NCBI GenBank assembly: GCA_019419865.1
Contig: JAHZIG010000003.1
Location: 1-64,000 of the forward strand
Source of the DNA: Clostridiales bacterium
GTDB taxonomy: Bacteria > Bacillota > Clostridia > Monoglobales > Monoglobaceae
Length of the DNA: 64,000 nt
Direction: 5' to 3'
Positions 29,201-36,622 of this stretch are shown piece by piece. Numbering within the stretch: position 1 is the first letter of the stretch; each line of letters opens with the position of its first letter. A model generated the notes under the pieces. The model was not told the DNA's origin and made no database searches. It saw only the letters and a list, made by a program, of their open reading frames with translations. Position numbers and translations under genes: made by a program.

Positions 29201-31642
29201 GAGAGCATAACCGTAAGATACGGCGGCGAAGTTCTTACGATCGGTTCGGAATTCGAGCTTACGATAGCTAAGGACGGAGAAGCCGCGGCTAAATACGAGA
29301 CGGTCGAAGACGCGATAGCTGCGATGATCGAGCCGGGGACTTATACGGTCACGGCGACCGGTATAGATAGCTACGACAGCGAAAGTATGAGCGATTCTAA
29401 AACCGTTACTATCGATAAAATACGTCCGGTAATAGATATTACGACTATGCCGGAGAGACTTACCGGCGGCGGCATAATAACCATAAGCGTCTCGGCTCTC
29501 AATCTGCCCGACGGCTTGGCTTTGACCGAGCTGAATGTAGACAGAAACGACGAGGATATGGGAACGATCCCTCTAACTCGGACGGCGGGCGGCTACTTGG
29601 CCGAGCTCGATACTCCGAACGAGAACGCCGATTACGTATTCAGCATATCTATCCCCGAGAGCGACCGCTACGCGGAAGCCTACGCTGAATCGGCTTCAAT
29701 GGTAACCGAGCGCACCGGCAACCTGTTCGACCTTTCAATAGGCAGAACCGAATGGATCTACGATCCGGATATAAACGCTGAAAGCGTCGCGGTCACATAC
29801 GGCGGCGAAGCTATAAACATAATCGACGATTATACGCTGACGATATCCAAAGACGGCGGCGAAGCGGTCGTTTATACCTCGACCGACGAAGCTATAGCGG
29901 CTATGTCCGATCCCGGAGCGTATACGATTACAGCGGTCGGCGCGGGCGGATACGAGAGCGAGGGTATGGAAGATAGCGAGACCGTTACGATCAACAAGAT
30001 AACGCCTCTGATCGATATGACGGCGTCGCCTTCGAGCTTGATCGGCGGCGGTAAGATCGTTATAAACGTATCCGCGGCCAACCTGCCCGCCGAAAGCGTC
30101 CTCACGGAATTAAACGTTATCAGAAACGGCGAAGCGCTCGAGCCTCTCGCCCTTACAAGGACGGAGACCGGATATACCGCCGAGCTTACCGCTCCCAACG
30201 AGAACGCCGAGTATCTGTTTAGCATATCGGTTCAGGGCGACGAATACTATAACGAAGCGTCGGCCGAAGCCGCGGCGGTAGTGACCGAACGCACAAGCGG
30301 AGCGTTCGACCTCACGGTTGAAAACACTTCCTGGATATACGACGGAAAGGCTAACGCCGGAAGCATAAGCGTAACTTACGGAGGCGGAGAGATAGTCCTA
30401 AATACCGACTACGCGCTGACCGTTTCAAAAGACGGCGGAGAGGCGACGGAGTACGATTCTCTCGAAGACGCGGTAAATTCTATGATAGAACCCGGGGTCT
30501 ATACCGTGACCGCGACCGGAATAAACGGCTATCAAGGCGCGAGCATGACGGACAGCGAGACGGTTACGATAGATAAGATCCAGCCCGTTATAGAAATTAC
30601 GGCTAACCCGACCTCCCTCAGCGGCAGCGGCGACATAACGCTTACCGTTACGGTTTCCAATATGCCGGACGACGCCTCGATAACCGAGCTTAAGACGACC
30701 AAAAACGGCGAAGAATCCGAGCCTATAGCTCTGACGGAGACTGACGGCGTATATACCGCCGTATTTGAAGCTCCAAACCAGAACGCCGAATACGTATTCA
30801 GCTACGTGTTTGAAGGCGACGAACACTATAAAGCCGCGTCAAGCGAGGAAACCGTCGTTACGGCTCAACGCACCTCGAGCAATACCGGAGGCGGCGGTTG
30901 GAGCGGCGGCGGCTCGGGCGGCGGAAGCTGGGGAAGCGGCGGCGGTTCTTCTACCGCTACTCCCGAACCGACGATACGAAACCACGACCCGTATATCATA
31001 GGCTACGAAGACGGAACGTTTATGCCCGAGGGCAATATCACCCGCGCCGAAGCAGCGATGATGTTCGCGAGAATATTGGCGGGCGACGACGGGATCCCGA
31101 CCGACCTCGTCACATCTTTCGTAGACGTTCAGGACGGCGAGTGGTATTACGACGCGGTTACCTATCTGCAATCGTACAATATACTCGAGGGCCGCGGAGA
31201 GAACAGGTTCGAGCCGGACGACAACATCACCCGCGCCGAATTCGTCACGATATGCACAAGATTCGACGCCTATACGGCCGTAGACACTATCAACGAATTC
31301 AGCGACGTAACGGCGAACCACTGGGCTTACGCCTACATCAACTACGCGGTGCATGAGAAATGGATAACCGGATATGAAGACGGATCTTTCAGACCGGATA
31401 ATAACATCACCCGCGCGGAGGCCGTAAGAGTCGTAAACAACGTTATAGACCGCTCGGCGGACGAGGAATACGTCGACGAAAACGCCGTGGATATGGATAT
31501 ATTCCCGGATGTAACAACCGCGCATTGGGCGTACTACGATATAATCGAAGCGGCTATCGCCCACGATTTCATAGCGTCCGATTCGGCCGAGGAATGGCAA
31601 AAAACAGCTAAAGCGGATCAGTCCGACGCGGCCGACGAATAA
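17258..31642 (+). CDS. Giant SLH-anchored surface protein with LRR, YDG/MBG-like and Ig-like repeats
   Basis: This 4794-residue protein starts with a signal peptide (ITAFLILLAMIVTLVPGSVFA). Residues about 100-290 are BspA-like leucine-rich repeats (STVTSIGESAF type). Most of the rest is tandem beta domains of YDG/MBG and Ig-like type, with repeated blocks such as YDGN, TYTL and NYTGEATV. A module of about 700 residues is duplicated (near bases 24384-26508 and 26509-28557), and a 192-193 residue unit is repeated four times from 28571 to about 30880. A Gly/Ser-rich linker leads to three SLH domains from residue about 4576, each with ITRAE, the motif that binds pyruvylated wall polymer. It is a surface adhesin or scaffold. 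A strong GGAGG precedes the ATG. A terminator follows. Confidence 0.9.
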   Translation: MRRRITAFLILLAMIVTLVPGSVFAYTPESGETVWIDATLPGSNVHYYIYQKPEIIDGQPTNTYRIVLEPEENGSNFNIPDYNNVTETPWGLLYQQIQYVVIEEGITGIGNNAFSNMVLLSDATIASTVTSIGESAFANDTRLSKEVLDLTNVTNLGESAFYNCDSIQSVILGDNLERIPNNLFNNSGIRSFKIPSNLKSVGDGAFAYCPLSNMTSMTFPDGFTSIGANAFTRENGTPNTTLQSITLPSTVTTIGENAFYNYTGLATVTVLSEILKKPGAGAFGTNEYNAYATTTDIELGGDGGLVLEDVSKGADFRTPNEEISQLFVSGENCYLGEITPFVRQPENDKKATCDEEGWEAYKFTYGGLEQTFYLYLEQLGHQYEFSKHIPATCERDSYDLWLCTRTEGETHRDERLETETGGSGIAHETALGHNYQPSNIENIAIKGSNSGNTIITYSCANGERHSNQSNYSLSSEIAPTTLTATTADTIDTLKSKISGIVSTQGGKLSLNETEFNKLGIVDDSGNIVYGVHNIPVTYTPGGNTGVPTNRPVSELNGVQLTVEINVSATEFDMKDVAFDYTIRYIGDGTAVPPASVDGHNDNIVSPPTIEYYVDGKWVSDAPADIEENVDKDFRVRAVYEYDNQKYSLNTELTQLQISQGYEISAIDGTIYLSAPYSINQLSLDMIETSATENLVYNGSPQNTVNFSGTPLNTTITYSWVNNEDPDDKGEGEITASSANFNGVQITEAGTYTVTIHAEYLQYDPYDNQLTVTVAPKPLTLVHDAGNNQTYTPGTTFTGVKVVDSENSDVAADGVYSLNNHRAIDADSYTAEAVLTDTRNYKWSSTNETSETLEWVINKRVVLEPTLRYNTSTNTATYNFNPIEGIINPTLGSFDYYYDGDSYFGSFDNGGAIETPEVVFELTNARKTDAGTYEVIAELKEPKNYYWQNHRDEPSFNLGSWRISPFQIILGNLAINTPVAYTGYEFDENNINASAVLSQRDEIPDSQYYDQILGISGYQYYTRNADSASMDYTPKDAGTYWVKPTYTFKGELKAENFSLINDVRQSFTIAQAPISFNGTDKTETYDGNAKQVDDPSYVSGLLGEDTETAYSFTYASYTYTPVGGEPVGPISIENNRTSFINAGKYEVTVNVNSTNYRSDAVTCTLTINKTTQGITLSPDEATSGAGHWNSETNTVTKTYGDADFSITGQGEKDAGARISYSTEGTDYITIDSGNGNVTILKPTAAEGITITVTAEATGNVEAANAAYTLIINKADPNVTLAEQQIAYTGAPVTGYANASVTGVSGKNQPTGEVTYTFYDSQENAESGGETGRIETPTDIGDYYVRADYPGDEYYNPSHAVSKLSITAQRFSPAPTAYSGAYDGETHDPATFTGIPDNAQPTITWIKAESGETETPAADSDRWSSSVAGVKNVSDSGSYFYRIEIDNYETVVGRVDNVSVSARPLTITSEPVKTKVYDGNNTATVNNVADAANSGAVTGEITGIDAAAAYADKNAGENKQFTITYTLTTGENFIPGNYSFGGQVLTDATIEAVTNDGVITKKSAEIAGIAAVDRAYNADDSVVLGGTPQSDDIIDGDNVTFTLAEGAEGTMTDANAGYGKTVTASLDSVVIGGTDANNYSFTIAETSVDIAKADSTLEFGQDSYSVGYTGAPILESEYEKAVLSGVSGDNPTGETTYNFYSDPDCTNQVTENGGIPSAVGVYYVKAEYSGDINYNGDDDTARIDITDSSELRVNITGYTDEYDGAEHEPYASLSVTGLGGIGVIGYDIGYIKKADADEAQPESSDPRWNSETNVKDVSDGGEYWYKVTAVNYQPVVGSVSVSITPKPVEIVHDAVTKQYDGTDAAAVNNISVQTGVAIDSGAIADETINAALGEGAAKYNSPNVTEADSVTATYTLTAGENTNLANYVFKAQGAEDNTAQAAVNNAVTLTENGAITTAPVTVTIYTQTSVYDGNKPDVGDAETENWSTTDAVYSQGGVKDDLGISLDIPNGSINAGSYTISGEYTNTNYTVTFTGGENAYTITRRPVSIQIGDVSGIYGDDPDLRGAALTDISDTSTDPDSGIVQGESAENLGVNLGTNAAAGRPISGDNVSYKIYAVGGDSTEIAEDTSVAYGNYDVEFSNGTYTINQRPITITINDHESDYLQAIDSGVAAPVLNTDYSAAYTGDSEKTAVYAGDRLSVVLSTDAENVPGNQNSNAGTYAISGEASITRDGGDVIGNYAVTYAGETPFGGDGAKATYTINKAGLEIRFTNGDKDPDGIPIAYQPTYQNKLVLTNTSTGEAVAVQSDVAAIKDAASYTSNNESLVTNDGGIIVGDDASATLNITAGTGSVQINVSVAETSNYKASGETWYILRIATGGGGISLQVDPNVLTYTGGEQALVTTSNVSPEGVRVQYRLGEDGEWLDEIPKGTAAGNYRVYYRAELAGYASVENYRDVTIAKADNPARFTNNTKSISYEENLTYYGGDAASGNPLIDVPDDYTKTGDITYSSNMPSVAWAEDFSHTLSIRGTGDAVIAAVLPEDDNYKQTTVTYTLHVTDAGTINYTAADPNVTYDGQSHSLGIDVTGPSEYRIFYKDGSGAYTITDTPTFTNAGTYTVEFAINANGYNQTFGSGTVTIAKKEIDADMFSSSIGAAYTYIGSPIEPPVTVTYNGMALTMGEDADYTVEYGTNTDAGQNAGSVAVKAVEGDNKNYTGEATVFFDINPINANYMTATLNRYHGVYGDENTNNATVTVKFGENTLNLGSDYTLSCKEAGAPGHENCSIDGNTVTFGSVGAHTIIVTGAGNYTNSETELVFYLLPASSDNGLSLTLNGDPSPKITTYGDEITGEIEVTTDDNAHITSDHYDLTYEYKSNTGSGDIPAGTIFTDMSLLRESGLYVITATAKGSYAGSGTFVVLIQKRDLNDAEVTVTDISDLVYDGSEQKPGVTVSYSGANGAALTDGDYTIDYRNNVNAADKTSQNPPQAIISASESSNNFTGIRQTAFTIRPKSIEDEDEFTIDDIPDQVYTGNPLTPTVTLRENGTALGGGDYKVEYDNNVNDGTANITITGQGNYTGTRTAEFEITRAEGINVVITPNDLEYTGAEQKLFDPEDVTVTPGDAAVSYSLEENGTYTSEIPSGTDADVYRVYYKAELNGYATASGYVDAEIKQADIEGGFAEDTIEYNFASGLSYDGDTLNKLSVSANFKGKIEYISSNPFVASVDDINEHKLTIRNNGTTVITARASGDANYKDKDFTYTLNIGTAGIVHTSSGYEGVYDGRPHGITLDITAPESGYAVAYNTVDDGAYPLETAPVFTDAGDYDVYYRITADGYRTVTGSEEVSISKKPITADMFSGSVSDSYSYTGSKIEPNVTVAYNGAVLTTDDYEIIYGENTNAGEDAGTVTVRAKDTSVNYTGEATVTFDITAYSMNSLAASLDRYFGVYGDEDTNNATATVSFGDVILEAGTDYDVSVTNPSGAVIDGNRIAFSEVGSYSIAITAKGNYSGEINLAYTLLPAASENGLRVTIEGSSRLVTTYGDVIDETITVQTQDGVALTETADYDLSYEYISNDGENDVDAGTAFSMDVLGDAGMYIVTATAKGGYTGAGTFVFLIQKRDMNTIDTSEIADVIYNRSEQKPEVTASYTGSNGAALTDGDYSISYQNNVNAGTAQALLTANADSNNFMGVKTAAFSIQPRSVSGFSVADIPDQIHTGEAIAPQLTVTDPDGDYVLNASEYTAEYTNNIDIGEANVKITGRGNYKDSIDNVTFNIIASSSVFDLTIQNTNWVYDPALNAGDITVTYNGSEIAIGSDYKLSISKNGGEATEYTDLDDARAAMIEPGTYTATAIGINGYASAPTDTKTVTIEKIQPVIDITSTPSSLIGGGKITISVTAQNLPEGTALEELGVTKNGEAMEPLALTETETGYTAELDTPNENATYVFSVSLDESEYHKAASGEAQTVTTERTGNLFELSIGRTGWVYDGKANAESITVRYGGEVLTIGSEFELTIAKDGEAAAKYETVEDAIAAMIEPGTYTVTATGIDSYDSESMSDSKTVTIDKIRPVIDITTMPERLTGGGIITISVSALNLPDGLALTELNVDRNDEDMGTIPLTRTAGGYLAELDTPNENADYVFSISIPESDRYAEAYAESASMVTERTGNLFDLSIGRTEWIYDPDINAESVAVTYGGEAINIIDDYTLTISKDGGEAVVYTSTDEAIAAMSDPGAYTITAVGAGGYESEGMEDSETVTINKITPLIDMTASPSSLIGGGKIVINVSAANLPAESVLTELNVIRNGEALEPLALTRTETGYTAELTAPNENAEYLFSISVQGDEYYNEASAEAAAVVTERTSGAFDLTVENTSWIYDGKANAGSISVTYGGGEIVLNTDYALTVSKDGGEATEYDSLEDAVNSMIEPGVYTVTATGINGYQGASMTDSETVTIDKIQPVIEITANPTSLSGSGDITLTVTVSNMPDDASITELKTTKNGEESEPIALTETDGVYTAVFEAPNQNAEYVFSYVFEGDEHYKAASSEETVVTAQRTSSNTGGGGWSGGGSGGGSWGSGGGSSTATPEPTIRNHDPYIIGYEDGTFMPEGNITRAEAAMMFARILAGDDGIPTDLVTSFVDVQDGEWYYDAVTYLQSYNILEGRGENRFEPDDNITRAEFVTICTRFDAYTAVDTINEFSDVTANHWAYAYINYAVHEKWITGYEDGSFRPDNNITRAEAVRVVNNVIDRSADEEYVDENAVDMDIFPDVTTAHWAYYDIIEAAIAHDFIASDSAEEWQKTAKADQSDAADE
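24384..28557 (+). repeat. Tandem duplication of a roughly 700-residue module in the giant gene
   Basis: The block from about 24384 and the block from about 26509 encode the same domain order with clear similarity: a YTGxEQ opening, an RVYYxAELxGYA segment, an ADMFSxS segment, a GVYGDExTNNAT segment and a SEQKPxVTxSY segment. The copies have drifted, so the duplication is not recent. Confidence 0.75.
28571..30880 (+). repeat. Four tandem 192-193 residue repeats in the giant gene
   Basis: Repeats begin at 28571, 29147, 29726 and 30305, at steps of 576, 579 and 579 bases. Each opens with F(D/E)L followed by W(V/I)YD, has a SKDGGEA-type segment, and ends with TERT or a similar sequence. Confidence 0.85.
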
Positions 31643-31706
31643 ACCGGCGGCGCGCGGAAACAAAGAACTGCATATCAAAAACGTTTAATAAATAAACCGC
31701 GCAAGG

Positions 31707-31735
31707 CGGCGCCCCGTACCGGGGCGCCGTATTTT
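31707..31735 (+). terminator. Intrinsic terminator after the giant gene
   Basis: CGGCGCCCC pairs with GGGGCGCCG across GTACC, then TATTTTT. It is very stable and ends the 14-kb gene. Confidence 0.9.
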
Positions 31736-31834
31736 TATTCTATACGGCGGCGTTTTTCTATTGAAACGCAATTAATAATATCATAATTACAGTAATTTTC
31801 AGCTTATAAACAGTAGCGTTTGTCTTTTAAAATA

Positions 31835-31863
31835 TTGAAAATATTATACTTATATGCTAAAAT
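31835..31863 (+). promoter_or_regulatory. Extended -10 promoter for the pectate lyase gene
   Basis: TTGAAA (31835-31840), a 17-base spacer and TAAAAT (31858-31863) with TG just before it. The leader to the start codon is about 100 bases of AT-rich DNA. No other gene is seen in 31643-31971. Confidence 0.65.
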
Positions 31864-31971
31864 ATTCTTATAAAATTAAGATATATTGTGCAAAGTAACT
31901 TAAATTACTCTTCAGCGCAAATATATGGACATTAATTTATATTCAAAATTTCTGTAATGGGAGAGCTTATC

Positions 31972-34900
31972 ATGAAAAAAATCTTATCGATTGCATTAGC
32001 CGTAATCATAACGATCTCTTCGCAGCTTTTTATCGCGGTATCGGCAAATCAAACCGTCGATGAAAATACGGCGGATCTCAGTTCGGACGAAACGGCTCTG
32101 CTCGCGTTTCCGGGCGCGGAAGGCGGCGGAAAATATACCAAGGGCGCGAGAGGGGTACTGGATAACGATCCGAATTCAAACGACCCGACAACGCTCGAGG
32201 TGTACCATGTGACCAATCTAAACAGCGAGGGCGAAGGCTCGCTTACCGACGCGGTCAGCCGTCAGGGCAGACTGATCGTATTCGACGTGGGCGGCGTAAT
32301 AGACCTGCCGTCTACGCTCAGGATCGAGAACGACAATATAACCATACTCGGTCAGACGGCGCCCGGCGACGGCATAACGATAACCGGCGGCGACGTACAG
32401 ATAGCCGACGGCGTGTCGAACGTAATAATCCGCTATCTGCGCATACGTCCGACCAACAAGAACGGTCAGGAAGTGGACGGTATCGGCGGAAAATACAACA
32501 CAGACATCATAATCGACCACTGCTCGACCAGCTGGTGCGTAGACGAAGCGCTCACTCTGTACGCCGGAGACCAGGAAAAGGGCGAAGCCGGACACAGGCT
32601 CACGGTCCAGAACACAATAACTTCCGAGAGTATGAGAATGTCCGGGCACTTTAAGGGCGCGCACGGCTACGGCGGTATCATAGGCGGCACGAACGCGACT
32701 TACTACCGCAACTTGTTCGCGCATCACGACAGCCGCTCGCCGAGACTCGACAGGGCGCTCCAAAAGACCGACTTCAGAAACAATATAGTCTACAACTGGG
32801 GCGTTACCAACTCTGCCTACGGCGGAGAGGCGGCGTCGCGTCACGGCGATATAAAGACTCCTTCGCTCGTCAACTATTCGAACAACTACTATAAGTACGG
32901 TCCTAGCACGCAAACTGGCAAGCGCTACAGGATATTCGATTTTAAAGATCAATCTTACGAGGATTCAGACGGAACAGTATACAAGAGCCAGTTCTACATG
33001 ACCGACAACTACGTATACGGAAGCTCTACAGTCACTGATAATAACTGGGCGAGCGCGGGCGCAAACGAAGGCTCCGAGGCTCGGCGCGTAAACGAACCGT
33101 TCTCGCTGGGCGACGACATATACTCAGACCTGAACCTCACGTCGATCCTGCCGGGCGCGGAAGTCATGGACAGCATTCTTCCCACAGTCGGAGCCACGCT
33201 CCCAAAACGCGACGCTACCGACGCGAGAGTAGTGGCCGACGTTAAGAATCAGACCGGAAGGATAATCAACAACGAAGAAGAAGTAGGCGGGATAATAGGT
33301 TTTGAAGAGACCCACAAAACGTTCGTCATTCCCGAGGACTGGAAAGCGGCCAACGGAATGCCTCAAGACGCCGGCGAGGGCGATATAATCGAAAGCGGCG
33401 AAAACGCGGGCTATACCTGGATAGAGGCGTACGTAAACGAGTGGACGGACGCTCAGAGCGCGCCTACGAATCCCGATATAACCGTACTCAGCCCGGCTAT
33501 AGCCTCGATAAACAGCACGGTAAACGGACAGACCGTAAACAACGGCAACTGGACGGTAATAAACGATACCCAGACGCTTAACTATAGAGCCAACGCCGCG
33601 GCCGTAGGCGATACTTCGGTTACCAAGATGGAGCTCTACGACGACGAAGAGCTGATAAAGACGTACGACGGCGCGGCGTCCATAGACGACAGCCTCAGTC
33701 TCGATATGGGAACTCACTACCTCTCCTGCGTTGCGTATAACGACAAAGGCGAGAGTACGCGCAGTACGACCTCGATCGTATACGTAAACGGTTCGACCGC
33801 TCCCGAGGGCTGGACGCAGAGACAGGTAGGCTCGCCGACATTCTCCGGCAAGGGCGCTACCTCATACGACGCCGAGACCGGGATATACACCATGGGCGGC
33901 AGCGGTAAGATAGGCGGAACGGCGGATAAGTTCGACTTTATGTATAAGGAAGTTTCCGGCGACTTCGACATATCTATCAAACTTGAAAACATCCCCGCCA
34001 ATGAGAACGGACCGGCGTTCGGGCTCATGGTCAGAGAGACGTTGGACGCAAATTCAAGAATGGCGGCGCTTGTAGACGGATGGCTCAAATACGGGCGCAA
34101 CCAGAGGATCGTAGCTCGTACTAAGAAAGGTTCTAATATTGCTACCGATTCGGATAACAGTAACAGTACCGATAATAAGATCGGCATATTTATGAAAGAC
34201 TCGAGCGGTAACATAGTCTCGGGCAACGTAATGGGCGAGAGTAAATACGACACAAGCCCGGGCGGCTCCTGCGAACCCGGTAACTATTTAAGGATCCAGA
34301 GAAGCGGCGACAAGCTTATATTCTCGGTATCTGACAGCGGTACGGATTGGACCGACAATATTCGCCAGCCGTATACCATGACGATGAGCGGACTCGCGGA
34401 TAAATTATACGTCGGCGTCACTATAGACGCTCATCAGGGTCAGTCCGACGCGTCGCCCAAAGGCTATTACTCGATGGCGCAGTACAGCGCGCTCACGCTC
34501 GATAACCAGGCGAACATAGAAGAGCCGGTCGTAAAACCGACTCCGGAGCCGGGTATAAAATATCCGTTCCCGGTATATCCGGGCTGGAAAGTCGGTCAGG
34601 TAAGCGCGGACGCTACCGACGGCGACGCAGAACAGATAGAATACGAGGGCAAGACCTCTCTGCACATTTTAGACAGGAACGTATATAAGACGTTGGACAG
34701 CGCGATAAACTCCGGAAAAGTTATATTCAGTACGGATCTGTATTTAGACCCGGACGATAAGAACGGGTTTAGGATATACCTTGAAAACGGCAACGCCGAA
34801 GATTATCAGGACAGCTCTAACGCCTTAGGCGGGGTCATAGCGGAGGTAATCAACTCCTCGAACGGCTCGCTCTGCGCGGGGCCTAACCTTGGAAGTTCAG

Positions 34901-35433
34901 CCGGGATATATAATTTTGGTTCGGCTCAGCCCGGCTGGGTGAATATTGAGATAGGTATAGACTACTCAAAAGACAGCTCCGCGAGCGACTTTATAACGTT
35001 AACAGTCACGGACGCTCAGGACGTCGAACTTGTAAACGCCTCCATGCCCGCGATCTCGGGAGTAGACGCGTCGCTCAAACAGATAAGACTGGTCGCGAGA
35101 AGCGTAGAGCCGTACTTTGCGAATATGTCGATAAGGCCGTATGTCGAGGACGAGATAGAAGTCGTCTCGGTCGGCGAGATAGCCGACGGCGCGGCCGTTA
35201 TAACGCTCAAGAACCTGACCGATTCGGAGAAGAAGGTCAACATTTTCACGGCGCAGTACGGACAGGAGGGCGATATGCTGACCTCGGCCGGCAGCGTAAC
35301 CGATACGATAGCCGCGGGCGCTGAAAAACAGATAACCCTGACCGGTCTCGCAAACGGAGCCAAGGCGTATATCTGGAACGATAACTATTCGCCCTACTGC
35401 GACCCGGTAGAATTTACCGAAAGCGCGAGCTAA
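31972..35433 (+). CDS. Secreted pectate lyase, polysaccharide lyase family 1, multidomain
   Basis: The enzyme cleaves polygalacturonate by beta-elimination outside the cell. A signal peptide (KKILSIALAVIITISSQLFIAVSA) is followed by the PL1 opening FPGAEGGGKYTKGARG. The beta-helix has IIIDHCSTSWCVDEAL near residue 185 and the conserved HHDSRSPRL near 255. The catalytic part ends near residue 450. Then come an Ig-like domain, a beta-sandwich like the DUF1349/concanavalin-like type (GDFDISIKLENIP), a PTPEP linker, another sandwich domain and a C-terminal beta domain. No SLH domain is present, so it should be released or held by other means. The ATG at 31972 has GGGAG before it; an ATG at 31957 overlaps that site. 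Confidence 0.88.
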   Translation: MKKILSIALAVIITISSQLFIAVSANQTVDENTADLSSDETALLAFPGAEGGGKYTKGARGVLDNDPNSNDPTTLEVYHVTNLNSEGEGSLTDAVSRQGRLIVFDVGGVIDLPSTLRIENDNITILGQTAPGDGITITGGDVQIADGVSNVIIRYLRIRPTNKNGQEVDGIGGKYNTDIIIDHCSTSWCVDEALTLYAGDQEKGEAGHRLTVQNTITSESMRMSGHFKGAHGYGGIIGGTNATYYRNLFAHHDSRSPRLDRALQKTDFRNNIVYNWGVTNSAYGGEAASRHGDIKTPSLVNYSNNYYKYGPSTQTGKRYRIFDFKDQSYEDSDGTVYKSQFYMTDNYVYGSSTVTDNNWASAGANEGSEARRVNEPFSLGDDIYSDLNLTSILPGAEVMDSILPTVGATLPKRDATDARVVADVKNQTGRIINNEEEVGGIIGFEETHKTFVIPEDWKAANGMPQDAGEGDIIESGENAGYTWIEAYVNEWTDAQSAPTNPDITVLSPAIASINSTVNGQTVNNGNWTVINDTQTLNYRANAAAVGDTSVTKMELYDDEELIKTYDGAASIDDSLSLDMGTHYLSCVAYNDKGESTRSTTSIVYVNGSTAPEGWTQRQVGSPTFSGKGATSYDAETGIYTMGGSGKIGGTADKFDFMYKEVSGDFDISIKLENIPANENGPAFGLMVRETLDANSRMAALVDGWLKYGRNQRIVARTKKGSNIATDSDNSNSTDNKIGIFMKDSSGNIVSGNVMGESKYDTSPGGSCEPGNYLRIQRSGDKLIFSVSDSGTDWTDNIRQPYTMTMSGLADKLYVGVTIDAHQGQSDASPKGYYSMAQYSALTLDNQANIEEPVVKPTPEPGIKYPFPVYPGWKVGQVSADATDGDAEQIEYEGKTSLHILDRNVYKTLDSAINSGKVIFSTDLYLDPDDKNGFRIYLENGNAEDYQDSSNALGGVIAEVINSSNGSLCAGPNLGSSAGIYNFGSAQPGWVNIEIGIDYSKDSSASDFITLTVTDAQDVELVNASMPAISGVDASLKQIRLVARSVEPYFANMSIRPYVEDEIEVVSVGEIADGAAVITLKNLTDSEKKVNIFTAQYGQEGDMLTSAGSVTDTIAAGAEKQITLTGLANGAKAYIWNDNYSPYCDPVEFTESAS

Positions 35434-35457
35434 AAACTTCATAAGAGAAACATATTA

Positions 35458-35486
35458 ATCCCCGATTTCGGTCGGGGATTTTTTTA
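35458..35486 (+). terminator. Intrinsic terminator after the pectate lyase
   Basis: ATCCCCGA (35458-35465) pairs with TCGGGGAT (35472-35479), followed by eight T. It separates the pectate lyase from the phage-derived module. Confidence 0.92.
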
Positions 35487-35692
35487 TTGTCTCATTTTAT
35501 TATTTGAGTTTTCGCTTTTTATATCTATCCACAATCATTCCAAAATTCCAGCTGAGTTATCCTCATCTTAAAATTTATTCCGGATCCGATCAACATGTCC
35601 CCGCATGTCACTTTTATATGTATATAATAAAAAATGTAAGGACGTTAACGTTACAAATTTAAAAAATATATCAAAAAAGGAGATTAACAAAA

Positions 35693-36592
35693 ATGCCAAA
35701 CTTAACAGCGCCGATACCTTCAAAACTGACGGGCGACAACGAAACGGATATAAAAATGCTTAAAAACTGGGGAACCGCTCTGATAGACGAGCTGAGCTTT
35801 ATAATCAACAACTTAGACGCCGGGAACGTATCCGAGGCGGCGGAGGTCAAGGCCGAGAACATCAACACCAACAACGCCAAGATAACCAACGCGCAGATAG
35901 GCGTTCTGACAGCGGATAAACTCATAGCCGGGAATATAAACACCAACAACGTATCGGTGTCCGACCAAAACGGAAATCTTGAGATAAACGGAAGCAGCAT
36001 ATCGATAAGCGACCAGGATAAAGTAAGGTTCAAGGCCGCGTACAATCCGGACAGCGACCTCTTCACTTTCGCGCTCTACAACGACGAAGGACTTCCGACA
36101 GTGTACATAAACAGTCTCGGCAACGCGATATTCTCGGGTATGGTCAACAGCTCCGAGATATACTCTTCGACGATAATCGGAACGGACGTGGCATCGTACG
36201 AGACCAACAGCGGCGGAGTATTCCCCGCGCTCGATCAGACCGGGATAAAGATATACCAGGACGAAAATTCAAACAGGCTCCAAAAGCTGGGAATGTCGGT
36301 GGGCGACGACGGGACGGCGTACATGGTTTTAGGCGCGGGCGACGGCTCTTCGGTCACCAACATAAACGGCGTGGTATACAGCAGGGGGAGTTTTAATATT
36401 AAGAAAGAGACCGACGCCGCTTCTCTCGGTATAGTAGGAACCACCGCTTTTATATACTTCTTTCAATCCACTCAGGAGCTTTGGCTGAGCGGAGACAGAG
36501 TTTTGATAAACGGCAGAGACGTACTTAATGAAATAGACGATATAAAAGACAGGCTGAGCGCCATCGAGCAAGGCGGCTCTGCGCAGCAGTAA
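35693..36592 (+). CDS. Phage tail-like structural protein
   Basis: The N-terminal third has repeated segments of the type AENINTNNAKITNAQIG and AGNINTNNVSVSD, characteristic of C-terminal parts of phage tail-tip and tail-spike proteins. A beta-rich middle follows (GNAIFSGMVNSSEIYSSTIIG). A short coiled coil (LNEIDDIKDRLSAIEQ) closes the 299-residue chain. GGAG precedes the ATG. It lies 30 bases upstream of the portal gene, which is unusual since tail genes normally lie far downstream of portal. The tail role is inferred from sequence texture and neighbours; it could be a shortened tail fibre. Confidence 0.5.
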   Translation: MPNLTAPIPSKLTGDNETDIKMLKNWGTALIDELSFIINNLDAGNVSEAAEVKAENINTNNAKITNAQIGVLTADKLIAGNINTNNVSVSDQNGNLEINGSSISISDQDKVRFKAAYNPDSDLFTFALYNDEGLPTVYINSLGNAIFSGMVNSSEIYSSTIIGTDVASYETNSGGVFPALDQTGIKIYQDENSNRLQKLGMSVGDDGTAYMVLGAGDGSSVTNINGVVYSRGSFNIKKETDAASLGIVGTTAFIYFFQSTQELWLSGDRVLINGRDVLNEIDDIKDRLSAIEQGGSAQQ

Positions 36593-36622
36593 GAAAAATA
36601 CAGATACGGAGGATAAAAATAA

